Below, one piece after another: positions 1-6,874 of a stretch of DNA of 7,180 nucleotides (position 1 is the first letter of the stretch; each line of letters starts with the position of its first letter). The translations under genes and the position numbers were made by a program. The DNA comes from Candidatus Heimdallarchaeota archaeon (GTDB lineage: Archaea > Asgardarchaeota > Heimdallarchaeia > Hodarchaeales > LC-3): positions 1 to 7,180 of the forward strand of contig DAHXPE010000424.1 of the NCBI GenBank assembly GCA_027364495.1. Direction: 5' to 3'. The notes under the pieces are model-generated. The model was not told where the DNA came from. It saw only the letters and a program-made list of their open reading frames with translations, and ran no database searches.

Positions 1-1
1 T

Positions 2-442
2 ATTTTTTTATTAGATTTCATTTTTATTGAATCTACCGTGTTGTCTACTAACTCAGTTTATCTAGCCAGTACAGGAACCTACCAATATAATGGTGGATTA
101 ATGGGTTTACTTTTACTTTTTCAAGTTTTAATTTATCAATACTTATTTCGAGCAGAATCTTTATTTAATATCCCAAATAATAAAACTGTTTATACTCTTT
201 TACCAACAATTTACTTTATTATTTTCGTTATAATAACAATTTTAGCATTTAATTTTCAAATCTTTCAAATTTTTATGTATTTATTAGTTGGTAAAGTTCT
301 TTTTGGAGCTATTCATGTGGTATACCGATTATTCTATATTGATAAGAGTGGCAATAATAGTCTTCTCCAGAAAAATAATAACTTGAAAGTTGAAACAAAA
401 GAATTTAGTACAAGGGGATATGGAAGAATTGGTGAGGAATAA
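2..442 (+). CDS. 3' part of an unidentified integral membrane protein, truncated by the window edge
   Basis: The frame is open right to the first bases of the window, with no stop upstream, so this is the C-terminal part of a longer gene. A GTG at 38 is in frame but is probably internal. The visible 146 residues contain three hydrophobic stretches that look like membrane helices, encoded roughly by nt 92-151, 188-253 and 257-325. They end in a hydrophilic, lysine- and glutamate-rich tail of about 45 residues. The last helix is followed by a basic segment (YRLFYIDK), which suggests the tail is cytoplasmic. I do not recognise the family. No partner gene follows closely: the next start is over 260 bp downstream and has its own TATA-like box. 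Confidence 0.65.
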   Translation: MFLLDFIFIESTVLSTNSVYLASTGTYQYNGGLMGLLLLFQVLIYQYLFRAESLFNIPNNKTVYTLLPTIYFIIFVIITILAFNFQIFQIFMYLLVGKVLFGAIHVVYRLFYIDKSGNNSLLQKNNNLKVETKEFSTRGYGRIGEE

Positions 443-704
443 AATATTAAAATTCAGTTTTCTTAATAATTATTTATGGAATTAACTTTATTATTATGAA
501 TCAAAAATAAAGAGGACAAGTTCACCTTGACAATCAATAAAGCGTTAAAAGAAGTCACATAAGACTTATCATTCTCTTTTCATATTTTAATTACCTCCAG
601 AAACATTAGAAATACAATGTTTTTATAATAAATCCAGTTTGTTTCTTACTATTTATTTAAATTATCAAAAAATTGACTATAAAACATCTTTATTTTGCAT
701 TAAG
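443..704. other. Intergenic region upstream of the MFS gene
   Basis: AT-rich spacer with no convincing gene. It holds a small inverted repeat, AAGTC/GACTT around ACATAA (552-567), too short to interpret. There is also a TTTTATAATA box at 621-630, a second possible TATA element for the MFS gene. A start at that box would place the transcript 5' end near 650, downstream of the in-frame TTG at 639. Confidence 0.5.
678..684 (+). promoter_or_regulatory. TATA box of the MFS gene
   Basis: TATAAAA preceded by the purine-rich AAAAAATTGA, which could act as a BRE. Its centre lies about 24 bp upstream of the GTG at 705, the spacing expected for a transcript that starts at or next to the start codon. 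In such AT-rich DNA this match could arise by chance, but together with the protein alignment it supports the 705 start. Confidence 0.45.
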
Positions 705-1919
705 GTGTCTAAATACTTGTCATCAAATTCATTTACATTATTATTAACATCAACAGCTCATTTTATCAATGATGGAAATGTTATTATTCTACCAATAGTT
801 TATGCATTTTTAGCTACTCAATTTGGATTTTCCAGTTTTGTTGTTGGATTGTTTGGCGCTATTTTATACGCAATCTCAGCATTAGCTTCACCGGTTGTTA
901 GTTTTTTAGCAGACCGTACTCATAGACCCATTAGAATTATGGGTTTTGGAATTCTTCTCTGGGCTATTGGTCTAGATTTTTTTGGAATAGCTATTTCTTA
1001 TTTAAACCACAATATGTATTTAATTGCTTTATCAATTTTTGTTTGCGGTTTTGCCTCAGCTTTTTATCACCCCTTAGGAGGAACAGCTGTATCTGAAGCT
1101 TATGGTAGTAATGCTGGTAAAGCATTAGGCATAAATGGATCTATGGGTTCCATTGGTAGAGCATTATACCCTACATTAATTTTATTTCTGTTTGACTTTT
1201 TAGGTCAAACGGTTAATAATATGTTTGAAGCCTTAGTTATTATTAGCATTATTTCCTTCATTGATGCTATACCACCTTTGTTTTCTGGCAACCCAATAGA
1301 AGAAACATCTCCAAAAACTATAAAAAGCCAAGCAGACTCGAATCATAATGCTGTTATATTTATAATTTTCCTATTAACCTTTATAACAGTTGTCCGTTCT
1401 CTATTCACTCAAGGTGTTGGCTGGTTTCTCCCTACTTTATTAGTACAGATCGGTTATAGTTATAATTCTACTCTCGGATTGGCATTAACCATTACATTAT
1501 TACCAGCAGTTATTGGACAACCTTTCTTTGGATTCTTGTCTGATAAATATGATCGACGATACCTTTTCGGATTATCCAACATAGGTTCTGCCATTTCATT
1601 CTATCTTTTCCTAAGTATGCCATCCCTTATTTGGTTAGTTAGCTTTGGTTTCTTCACTTATTCACTCTTCCCATTAACAATATCACTTATTGGTGATGTT
1701 GTCCCTAAATCTTCATCCAATCTTTCTTCAGGCATTGTTTGGGGCATTGGTGCTTCAGGTGGAGGTGCTTTAGGTCCTTTAGTCGTTGGTATATTGACAA
1801 AATTTATGACTTTGACTTCATCTTTACTCATTATTACTGCTTTAGGCTTTTTGTCTGGATTTTTGGTTGTTTTGATACCAAAAACTGAAAAAAGAGGCAA
1901 AACCCCAATGTTTAAGTAA
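705..1919 (+). CDS. MFS transporter, fosmidomycin-resistance-like
   Basis: A 404-residue secondary transporter of the major facilitator superfamily, with about twelve membrane helices in two halves joined by a hydrophilic loop (residues about 193-214). It opens with LLTSTAHFINDGN, the helix-1 signature of the Fsr-like group (compare LSHLLNDM in Escherichia coli Fsr). MFS motif A appears in both halves: FLADRTHRP at 67-75 and GFLSDKYDRR at 276-285. FYHPLGG at 120-126 matches the conserved FHP segment of Fsr. Members export small molecules or drugs using the proton gradient; the substrate here cannot be read from sequence. The frame extends upstream to a TTG at 639, but I chose GTG 705 because the TATA box spacing fits it and the extra 22 residues have no counterpart in Fsr. 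Length is normal for the family and no damage is visible. Confidence 0.88.
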   Translation: MSKYLSSNSFTLLLTSTAHFINDGNVIILPIVYAFLATQFGFSSFVVGLFGAILYAISALASPVVSFLADRTHRPIRIMGFGILLWAIGLDFFGIAISYLNHNMYLIALSIFVCGFASAFYHPLGGTAVSEAYGSNAGKALGINGSMGSIGRALYPTLILFLFDFLGQTVNNMFEALVIISIISFIDAIPPLFSGNPIEETSPKTIKSQADSNHNAVIFIIFLLTFITVVRSLFTQGVGWFLPTLLVQIGYSYNSTLGLALTITLLPAVIGQPFFGFLSDKYDRRYLFGLSNIGSAISFYLFLSMPSLIWLVSFGFFTYSLFPLTISLIGDVVPKSSSNLSSGIVWGIGASGGGALGPLVVGILTKFMTLTSSLLIITALGFLSGFLVVLIPKTEKRGKTPMFK

Positions 1920-2241
1920 ATTTATAGAATAGATGTAAAAAGATATTCATTCTTGCTTATTTTTATTGTAAAAAAGAGTAATGCACTTCTTTCAAGTCCA
2001 TTAGAAAATTCAAGGTTCCAAAAAATTGTTTTATTCATATAGTTTTGTAATTAGGCATTTCAAGTAATGTTTCATAAGAATTTTGAAAAATCATCAATTC
2101 TCTAGTCCCTTATACTATTCATTTTCGGTTTAAAACTCCAAAAGAAAGCATAAAGATAAAAATACGATTATATCTCGTTGCCCAAACAGTTTTAGACCAG
2201 TAGTTTTCAAAATAGAAAAAATTTACTCTCTCTTTTAATTT
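1920..2241. other. Convergent intergenic region with T-tracts
   Basis: The MFS gene and the chemotaxis gene run towards each other here. No open frame of useful length or RNA gene is apparent. A T-rich tract on the plus strand (1957-1967) could end MFS transcripts. On the minus strand, T-rich sequence opposite 2207-2221 lies about 20 bp beyond the chemotaxis stop codon and could end that transcript, as archaeal terminators are often simple T-tracts. The function of the remaining 200 bp is unknown. Confidence 0.4.
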
Positions 2242-3351
2242 TTAAATTTTCTTTATTTTAAAATTTTTAATCATGGTATCAAGAGATTCAACCAAATAGG
2301 CTAGTTCCTGGGAGGTGGCATATATTTCTTGTAATGCCGCAGATTGTTCTTCAGCTGTTGAGGAAGCCTCTTCCGATCCTGTGCTATTATTTTCAGATAC
2401 TGAAACTATTTCTTCTGTTTCTTTCTTTATAATTTTGATCTCTGCATTGACATCAGATTTCAATTCACTAATTGATTTCTCAATCTCAACTAATGATTCC
2501 TTTGATTGGTCAGCCAATCTTCGAATGTTTTCAGCAACAACTGCAAAACCTCTACCATATTCACCAGCACGTGCTGCCTCTATTGAAGCATTTAAAGCAA
2601 GCATATTAACCTGATCACTAATTGATTGAATTAATTTCGTTGAGTTCGAAATATTTTCTGAATGACGTTGAAACTTGCTTTCCAATGATTTTATACGATC
2701 TAAAGATGTCTCAACGAGTTTATTTTGTGCAACAGTGCCAGATGTAATTTGACTGAAGACTTGGGTTACTTGGTCAAATGATGTGTTTAGTTCCTGAATT
2801 GATGATGACATGGTTGAAGTAGAAGATGCAATTGTGACTGATGATGATGAAATATTAGATAAAATATCCTCAAAATTCTTTGTTATAGCATTAAAAGACA
2901 TTCCTAGGGAATAGATTTCATCATTGAATCTCCATTTTGGAATTGATCGAGTGAGATCACCTTGAGATAATTTCTCATTTTCTTCCAAAATACTATTTAG
3001 TGGCCGAACAATTGTAAAAAGTATGACATAAGTTACTAAAAGAAGCAAAAGAAATCCAATGATTATTGATAAAATTCCTGCAATTATTCGATCTTGATTA
3101 GAATTGTAAATTTTCAGGTAAGTTACTAGTGAACTTGTAAAAACGCCATATTCTAAAAGTAAGGAGATGGAAATTGTTATTCTAAGCAAAATATTCATTT
3201 TTTTATATTTAAAATAAATAAAAACATTAACCATGACTAGAAGAACAGTTAAAATCAAAAAAAAAGGTCCAGTCAAAATTTGATTTAACGATTGAATCAA
3301 AGCATTCATAATTTCACTAATTTTTTTTAACAATTTTGAATAAAAAAGCAT
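2242..3351 (-). CDS. Methyl-accepting chemotaxis protein lacking an extracellular sensor domain
   Basis: A membrane chemoreceptor that would form a complex with CheW and CheA. Three membrane helices (about residues 28-48, 55-79 and 88-114) leave only short loops, so there is no extracellular ligand domain. A HAMP domain follows (116-165; [10 protein letters not shown] and LSQGDL), then a coiled-coil hairpin. The conserved tip is at 247-281 ([19 protein letters not shown], then [15 protein letters not shown]). Two perfect methylation-site patterns, with glutamate pairs at 327-328 and 334-335, predict adaptation by CheR and CheB. The KYKK loop between helices 1 and 2 points to an outside N-terminus, needed to put HAMP inside. 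The first 14 residues (with KLLKK) fit that poorly, so ATG at 3309, giving 355 residues and preceded by GTGA, may be the true start. The signal may be sensed within the membrane or through a partner protein. Confidence 0.9.
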   Translation of the reverse strand: MLFYSKLLKKISEIMNALIQSLNQILTGPFFLILTVLLVMVNVFIYFKYKKMNILLRITISISLLLEYGVFTSSLVTYLKIYNSNQDRIIAGILSIIIGFLLLLLVTYVILFTIVRPLNSILEENEKLSQGDLTRSIPKWRFNDEIYSLGMSFNAITKNFEDILSNISSSSVTIASSTSTMSSSIQELNTSFDQVTQVFSQITSGTVAQNKLVETSLDRIKSLESKFQRHSENISNSTKLIQSISDQVNMLALNASIEAARAGEYGRGFAVVAENIRRLADQSKESLVEIEKSISELKSDVNAEIKIIKKETEEIVSVSENNSTGSEEASSTAEEQSAALQEIYATSQELAYLVESLDTMIKNFKIKKI

Positions 3352-3386
3352 TTTTTTAGTACCAAAAACGATTATTTTTCTGAATC

Positions 3387-4034
3387 ATGAAACAATCTCT
3401 TAGCTGAGTTTTGAGATCAAATTATTTCCATTTACCTTTAGATTTTGATTCAGAAAGAACACATGTAGAAAATTTTGTAAACATAGCATTGCAGATGGTA
3501 ATTACAATAGTAAATTTCTTAATCAAAGTATTCCATAAGACGAATCTTTCTTTCAATCTTATTCTAAAAAATGATCTGTTGAGTTATTTTTTGGTATTTT
3601 TCCTTGATAATCACAACGATCTGGAAAATGATAAAAAATGGATTTTTCTTAGGGGAACGTTAAAAATAACTTCCAAATTTTTATTTCATAAAATTTTGAA
3701 TTTTTTTGGAATTGGCATATCGTTTCATTTGGATGAAAATTACATTTATCCAATATATATTATGGATTTTTCTGGTAAAAGCACAATCCCGGAACTAAAA
3801 ATAAATTAAAGATATATTATTCATATACTCACAAAAGAAGGAACAAATCAGAATCCAAAATTATTTGGTTGGAGATTACGAAATAATAAACGTAAATTTC
3901 ATCGGTATTACTATGTAAAAATTTTCCTTTTCTAGATGATAATACTTGGTGTGTTTAATATCTCTTTAAGATTTTTAGAATTTAAACCATCAGAATATTT
4001 ACTTTTAAAAGATAATTTTACAATCAATCATTAA
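3387..4034 (+). pseudogene. Possible decayed gene with three in-frame stops
   Basis: Reading one frame from an ATG at 3387 gives six codons, a TGA (3405), 133 open codons, a TAA (3807), 41 open codons, a TAG (3933), 32 open codons and a final TAA (4032). The 41-codon segment contains LFGWRLRNNKRKFHRYYYVK, which looks like genuine coding sequence. All pieces lie in the same frame with no indel needed, as expected for point-mutation decay of a gene of about 215 codons. The family is unknown; a mobile-element protein is possible but I see no catalytic motif or terminal inverted repeats. In AT-rich DNA the 32- and 41-codon stretches alone could be chance. Confidence 0.3.
3411..3809 (+). CDS. Unidentified open frame, probably the longest surviving piece of a decayed gene
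   Basis: A 132-residue frame that opens with TTG and has no ribosome-binding site or clear TATA box at the right distance. It is rich in Phe, Leu, Ile, Asn and Lys. One moderately hydrophobic stretch (about residues 25-40) could be a membrane helix, but the rest reads like a soluble protein. I recognise no family. Its length is unlikely by chance in DNA this AT-rich, which argues that the frame is or was coding. The same frame continues on both sides past single stop codons; see the pseudogene entry that encloses it. It runs divergently from the chemoreceptor gene. Confidence 0.35.
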   Translation: MRSNYFHLPLDFDSERTHVENFVNIALQMVITIVNFLIKVFHKTNLSFNLILKNDLLSYFLVFFLDNHNDLENDKKWIFLRGTLKITSKFLFHKILNFFGIGISFHLDENYIYPIYIMDFSGKSTIPELKIN

Positions 4035-4202
4035 ATAATAGGTATCGATTAAAAAAAATTCAAAAATAAATTGATTAGAAATTAATTTATAAAATTCACA
4101 GGTTAGATTAATAGCGTTTATTCCTTATCATAAATATATTTAAACCTTAATTTGAGTATAATATTTGAATAAGAAAACTATTGATTAAAAAAGTTGATCT
4201 CA
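4035..4202. other. Intergenic region upstream of the small membrane protein pair
   Basis: Very AT-rich spacer without a gene. It contains the promoter of the downstream pair at its right end; nothing else stands out. Confidence 0.4.
4157..4164 (+). promoter_or_regulatory. TATA box of the small membrane protein pair
   Basis: TATAATAT whose centre is about 42 bp upstream of ATG 4203. Transcription starting about 26 bp downstream would give a leader of roughly 16 nt. That leader includes TTGATC (4194-4199), a partial match to the GGTGATC complement of the 16S rRNA end, ending just before the start codon. Confidence 0.4.
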
Positions 4203-4610
4203 ATGGACGAAATAAGAATTGCTCCAAACCCTAATTTGAGTAAGCTAATAAAAAGCAGAAAATTTCCTATCAAATTTTCATTTTCTATTTTTTGGCACTT
4301 GATAAGCATCAGCTGCTGGTTTACATTGTTATTATTTTGGAATTTTTTAAATCTCATTTTATCTGCTAATAATCAAAACGTAAATTTTGGATTTTCGATA
4401 ATAGGGTCTGTGATTCTGTTTGGTCTGCTCCAAGAAATTTTAATAAACAGAATTATGAAAATTTTTCCTTATTGGTTTATGATTGTCATTTCAGGCATTG
4501 TAATTGGAATTATTTATGGGGTCTTATTTTTATTATCTTCGTTAACATTAGTTCTTCTTGCTGGAAGTATTACTGTTTCAATAGAAAGGCTTATGGTAAA
4601 CATGCTATGA
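4203..4610 (+). CDS. Small integral membrane protein, first of a coupled pair
   Basis: A 135-residue protein of unrecognised family. A basic N-terminus (residues 1-24, with KLIKSRK and then K24) precedes hydrophobic segments at about 29-53, 63-81, 89-107 and 108-123, so three or four membrane helices are likely with the N-terminus inside. The frame also extends to a TTG at 4194, but ATG 4203 is the better start because of the partial ribosome-binding site before it. The stop codon TGA overlaps the ATG of the next gene in an ATGA arrangement, the classic sign of translational coupling and of products that work together. An alternative is that both halves were once one polytopic protein of about 245 residues, later split by a frame change at this point. 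Confidence 0.7.
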   Translation: MDEIRIAPNPNLSKLIKSRKFPIKFSFSIFWHLISISCWFTLLLFWNFLNLILSANNQNVNFGFSIIGSVILFGLLQEILINRIMKIFPYWFMIVISGIVIGIIYGVLFLLSSLTLVLLAGSITVSIERLMVNML

Positions 4611-4939
4611 TAGTTTTTGGATATATATTTATACCAGGCGCAGCAGCCTTAATACAAATTATTTACACTTTTGGAATCTGGAAAATGTTCATTAAGCCGA
4701 TCGAAAATTCTAATAAAGTATCAGAAAAAAATAAGCTTATTTTGCAAGGAATAATTGCTATTGGTTTTTCAGTATTTTTGACTTATGTCGTCTTATTTAT
4801 GATTGAAGTTATATTCCATCCGAATTTTATTATTATATCATTTATTGGCTTCATAATTTTTGGTATTATGGTTCATTCAGGTTTTAATGATATTATCACG
4901 ACAAATTCTCTAACGAATGCTTTTGTAACTAAAATTTGA
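4607..4939 (+). CDS. Small integral membrane protein, second of a coupled pair
   Basis: A 110-residue protein of unrecognised family with three likely membrane helices (about residues 3-24, 44-68 and 73-91). A polar, basic loop (about 27-43, with KPIENSNKVSEKNK) lies between the first two, and a polar C-terminal tail follows. The ATG at 4607 overlaps the stop of the preceding gene by four bases (ATGA), so I start it there. The same frame is open back to an ATG at 4472, but the upstream stretch encodes a cysteine- and tryptophan-rich sequence that is simply the out-of-frame reading of the upstream gene. With its partner it would form a six- or seven-helix assembly. No catalytic or binding motif is visible. 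Confidence 0.65.
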   Translation: MIVFGYIFIPGAAALIQIIYTFGIWKMFIKPIENSNKVSEKNKLILQGIIAIGFSVFLTYVVLFMIEVIFHPNFIIISFIGFIIFGIMVHSGFNDIITTNSLTNAFVTKI

Positions 4940-4965
4940 GTCATTAAATTTCCTGAAAGAAAATC

Positions 4966-4974
4966 TATATAAAT
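4966..4974 (+). promoter_or_regulatory. TATA box of the zinc-ribbon membrane protein gene
   Basis: TATATAAAT preceded by the purine-rich GAAAGAAAA, a plausible BRE. Initiation about 26 bp downstream, near 4996, would give a leader of roughly 24 nt that includes the ribosome-binding site at 5010-5014. A second TATATA lies at 4986-4991 and would leave almost no leader. The separate promoter suggests this gene is not simply the third gene of the upstream pair. Confidence 0.45.
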
Positions 4975-5009
4975 TAATAAAATGATATATACTAATTGAG
5001 AAAATATAA

Positions 5010-5014
5010 GGTGA
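5010..5014 (+). promoter_or_regulatory. Ribosome-binding site GGTGA
   Basis: AAGGTGA with GGTGA at 5010-5014, complementary to the archaeal 16S rRNA 3' end, with five bases between it and ATG 5020. It is the clearest ribosome-binding site belonging to an identified gene in the window, and it fixes the start of the zinc-ribbon protein. Confidence 0.6.
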
Positions 5015-5019
5015 ACTAA

Positions 5020-5760
5020 ATGGTTTCTTGCACTAATTGTGGTTTGATAAATCAAGATAATTCTCTTTTTTGTAACACCTGTGGGGCTGGAATTGAAGCT
5101 AATTCGTTCAAAGATATAGCAAATAGCGATAAAAATTCTTTTATGAATTTAAATGACATAACCAAAAATTCTGTGCAAGCAATTTCTTTTAAAGATAATC
5201 TAAAAGATCTAAATGAAGAAAAAATTCAAGAAAATCCTTTAAAATTCTTGGAATATTTTTATATATGCTTTTCGCTAGATATTATTGCTCTTGCATTGGT
5301 ATTATCCTTAAATTACATTATATTTTATCCTCCGACAGGAGCGTTTGACTCAACTGGTGGAATATACTCCTGGATAGTAGTTTTAACAATCTCTTTAATC
5401 CAGGCCTTAATCTATGAGTATCTAATAGATACAAAAATTTTTGATCATTCTCTCTACTATCAAAGAATCCAATTGGTGACACCATTATTACATATACTAA
5501 TTCTTTCAGTCATCCTTATAGGCTTCACAAACAGTTTTCCAATTTCAAATGCTCTAGTGTATGTTTTAGAAGGAGGAATATTAATTGGGTTTGTATCTTT
5601 ACCTGTAAGAATAAAAAAATATCTATCATCTGAACCAATTCTTAGAAAGGAAGATAGATCAGAAACCGAACAACAGAATAATTCTGAGAATGATTCTGAT
5701 ACGGATCCCAACCTAAAAAATAATCTCTTAAGGGAAGCAATAAGATACAGACATCGATAA
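5020..5760 (+). CDS. Zinc-ribbon membrane protein of unknown function
   Basis: A 246-residue protein. Its N-terminus is a minimal zinc ribbon, CTNC at residues 4-7 and CNTC at 18-21 (CxxC-x10-CxxC), which would bind one zinc ion in the cytoplasm. A polar linker (about 26-75), probably flexible, leads to about four membrane helices (78-102, 116-135, 152-170 and 176-195). The C-terminal tail (203-246) is hydrophilic and acidic in its middle, ends in RYRHR, and looks disordered. Zinc ribbons of this kind, fused to membrane segments, are frequent in archaeal and particularly Asgard genomes; they usually mediate protein or nucleic-acid contacts, but no role can be assigned here. The start is supported by GGTGA five bases upstream. 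The gene lies 80 bp after the coupled membrane protein pair, on the same strand, so a functional link is possible but unproven. Confidence 0.75.
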   Translation: MVSCTNCGLINQDNSLFCNTCGAGIEANSFKDIANSDKNSFMNLNDITKNSVQAISFKDNLKDLNEEKIQENPLKFLEYFYICFSLDIIALALVLSLNYIIFYPPTGAFDSTGGIYSWIVVLTISLIQALIYEYLIDTKIFDHSLYYQRIQLVTPLLHILILSVILIGFTNSFPISNALVYVLEGGILIGFVSLPVRIKKYLSSEPILRKEDRSETEQQNNSENDSDTDPNLKNNLLREAIRYRHR

Positions 5761-5793
5761 ATTAAACTTGGTATTACATTAAAGGTCTTATTG

Positions 5794-5877
5794 TTAGAAA
5801 TTTTTATTATATTGCTTAGAATCGTTTTTGATGTTTGAAATCAAAGGATCACCGATTTGCTTAAACTTTTTTCCCAT
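5794..5877 (-). pseudogene. Truncated duplicate of the 5' end of the minus-strand membrane protein gene
   Basis: From ATG 5877 the frame reads MGKKFKQIGDPL and then diverges, stopping after 27 codons. Its first twelve codons match those of the gene starting at 6874 (MGKNFKLIGDPL) with two substitutions. The upstream sequence is also shared, as part of a 52-bp direct repeat. Beyond codon twelve I find no similarity, so it is either a gene remnant left by deletion or a small gene that captured the same start region. The TATA box of the intact copy is not preserved here: the matching stretch reads CAAAAAAATTTT, so this copy is probably silent. Confidence 0.5.
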
Positions 5878-5894
5878 AATAAAACCAATTTTTT
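5843..5894. repeat. 52-bp direct repeat, copy 1
   Basis: Matches 6840-6891 at 50 of 52 positions in the same orientation, offset by 997 bp. It spans the first codons and start-proximal leader of a minus-strand frame. A weaker resemblance continues about 15 bp further, towards the promoter of the other copy. Confidence 0.9.
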
Positions 5895-5958
5895 CAGTAA
5901 AATTTTTTTGATTTTAATCTGAGAAATATTGAAATAATCCATAGTTTCAAATAAATCA

Positions 5959-5976
5959 ATAAAAAATCCAGAGGAT
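5959..5976 (-). terminator. Possible terminator of the minus-strand membrane protein gene
   Basis: Read on the minus strand, a small hairpin ATCC-TCT-GGAT (5976 to 5966) is followed at once by a run of six T. It lies about 25 bp after the stop codon at 6001. The stem is only four base pairs, so the T-tract may be the functional part, as is usual in archaea. Confidence 0.4.
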
Positions 5977-6000
5977 ATTAGACAATTTAATAAATATAAT

Positions 6001-6672
6001 CTAAATTAACGTAAAATTAGAAATATGTATTAAATCAGGCAATTGTAAATAAAATGGATCCTGAGATTCGACATAATTTATTTCTAATATTTCTGATATC
6101 TCTGAAGCATATGTTAATACTGTTTTTTTATATGCTTTAAAAATCAAATAAGCATCAGTTCCATATACTAGAAAAACACCCCAATAGGTTCTGGTGTTCT
6201 TTGAAGTTATTAGAGAGAAATCTAACAGTTTATTTGGAGAAGGTAAATATCCTCTTATAATTAATTGAATAGGTTTGTCTGAAAGTAATGAAAAATTATA
6301 GAAGAATTTTTCACTTTGAACTGTCCATCCACGAACGATCATTGTGTGGTTAATCTTATCAATTTTTATTTCTGTTTTACAAATAGAAAGTTGGATACCG
6401 TAAAATAAACACAAGAACACTGTGCTCATAACGGATACTAAAAAAATTGGGTTAGAATATTCAGGTCCTAAAGAACGGTATTTAGGAGGCAAATTAGGAA
6501 TCCAAATGTATACTACAATTATCCAATAAAAAATAACTGATAATATTCCCACAAAAAGAGAATATTTAATCTTAGAAGCAGGAATAAAAAAAAATAGGTG
6601 TTTTTCTATATTTCGGTATAAGTCTAATAAATGCAGGTAATCCAAAGAAATAGAATAGGAATAAATCACCAA
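6001..6672 (-). CDS. C-terminal part of a membrane protein, separated from its start by a frame change
   Basis: The frame can be read from a TTG at 6672, giving 223 residues, but the first 26 or so are the out-of-frame reading of the upstream gene and have no ribosome-binding site before them. From about residue 27 it appears to continue the protein that starts at 6874. Two membrane helices (about 37-58 and 74-97) are followed by a soluble domain of about 125 residues. That domain opens with a beta-hairpin-like pattern (IKIDKINHTMIVRGW) reminiscent of bacterial PH-like domains, contains YWGVFLVYGTDAYLIFKAY, and ends in a short helix and tail. No catalytic residues are evident and I do not recognise the family. 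I treat it as the C-terminal portion of one gene of about 290 codons. Confidence 0.6.
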   Translation of the reverse strand: MVIYSYSISLDYLHLLDLYRNIEKHLFFFIPASKIKYSLFVGILSVIFYWIIVVYIWIPNLPPKYRSLGPEYSNPIFLVSVMSTVFLCLFYGIQLSICKTEIKIDKINHTMIVRGWTVQSEKFFYNFSLLSDKPIQLIIRGYLPSPNKLLDFSLITSKNTRTYWGVFLVYGTDAYLIFKAYKKTVLTYASEISEILEINYVESQDPFYLQLPDLIHISNFTLI

Positions 6673-6874
6673 TCAAGAGAAGACCTTGAACGGTAACAAA
6701 AGGAAATATATATTGTCTGGTAAGAGATGTTATAAGAAAACCCCATATAAGAAAAGGTATCATAATTGGCCAAAGAAAAAAAAATCTTAGCAAAAATTCA
6801 CCTAATGTAACATTTTCCCCTCCCATATATGTTAATTCTAAAGGATCACCGATTAGCTTAAAATTTTTTCCCAT
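6572..6874 (-). CDS. N-terminal part of the same membrane protein
   Basis: Starts at ATG 6874, whose distance of about 28 bp from TATAAAA at 6905-6899 fits a leaderless transcript. A conserved-looking head (MGKNFKLIGDPLELTYMGGE, also present in part at 5877) precedes two membrane helices at about residues 27-50 and 56-80. After KYRKTPIFF the frame enters a run of nine T and ends four residues later in YSCF. Skipping one T joins it directly to IPASKIKYSL in the other frame, which continues with two more helices. The combined protein would have four membrane helices and a C-terminal soluble domain. The last four residues are therefore probably not part of the functional product. Function is unknown. 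Confidence 0.6.
   Translation of the reverse strand: MGKNFKLIGDPLELTYMGGENVTLGEFLLRFFFLWPIMIPFLIWGFLITSLTRQYIFPFVTVQGLLLIGDLFLFYFFGLPAFIRLIPKYRKTPIFFYSCF

Noticed and set aside
569..598. Minus-strand GGAGG followed by an ATG at 583
   Set aside because: The frame has only four codons before TGA, and no longer frame uses this site.
1658..1900. Open frame of 80 codons on the minus strand inside the MFS gene
   Set aside because: It is antisense to a clearly coding, conserved transporter and has no recognisable domain or start signal of its own.
2108..2119. CCTTATACTATT repeated at 7006-7017
   Set aside because: A 12-bp match in AT-rich DNA with no shared flanks; most likely chance.
2315..2614. 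Open frame of 99 codons on the plus strand inside the chemoreceptor gene
   Set aside because: It is the antisense reading of the conserved signalling hairpin. Serine and alanine richness follows from the receptor's codons.
4472..4606. Upstream extension of the second small membrane protein to an ATG at 4472
   Set aside because: It lies wholly within the first gene in another frame and encodes an unusual Cys- and Trp-rich stretch. The ATGA start at 4607 is simpler.
4873..5055. Open frame of 60 codons on the minus strand across the start of the zinc-ribbon gene
   Set aside because: It overlaps the end of one gene and the promoter and start of the next in antisense, and shows no domain.
5460..5711. 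Open frame of 83 codons on the minus strand inside the zinc-ribbon gene
   Set aside because: It is antisense to a gene with a good ribosome-binding site and a clear domain, and has no support of its own.
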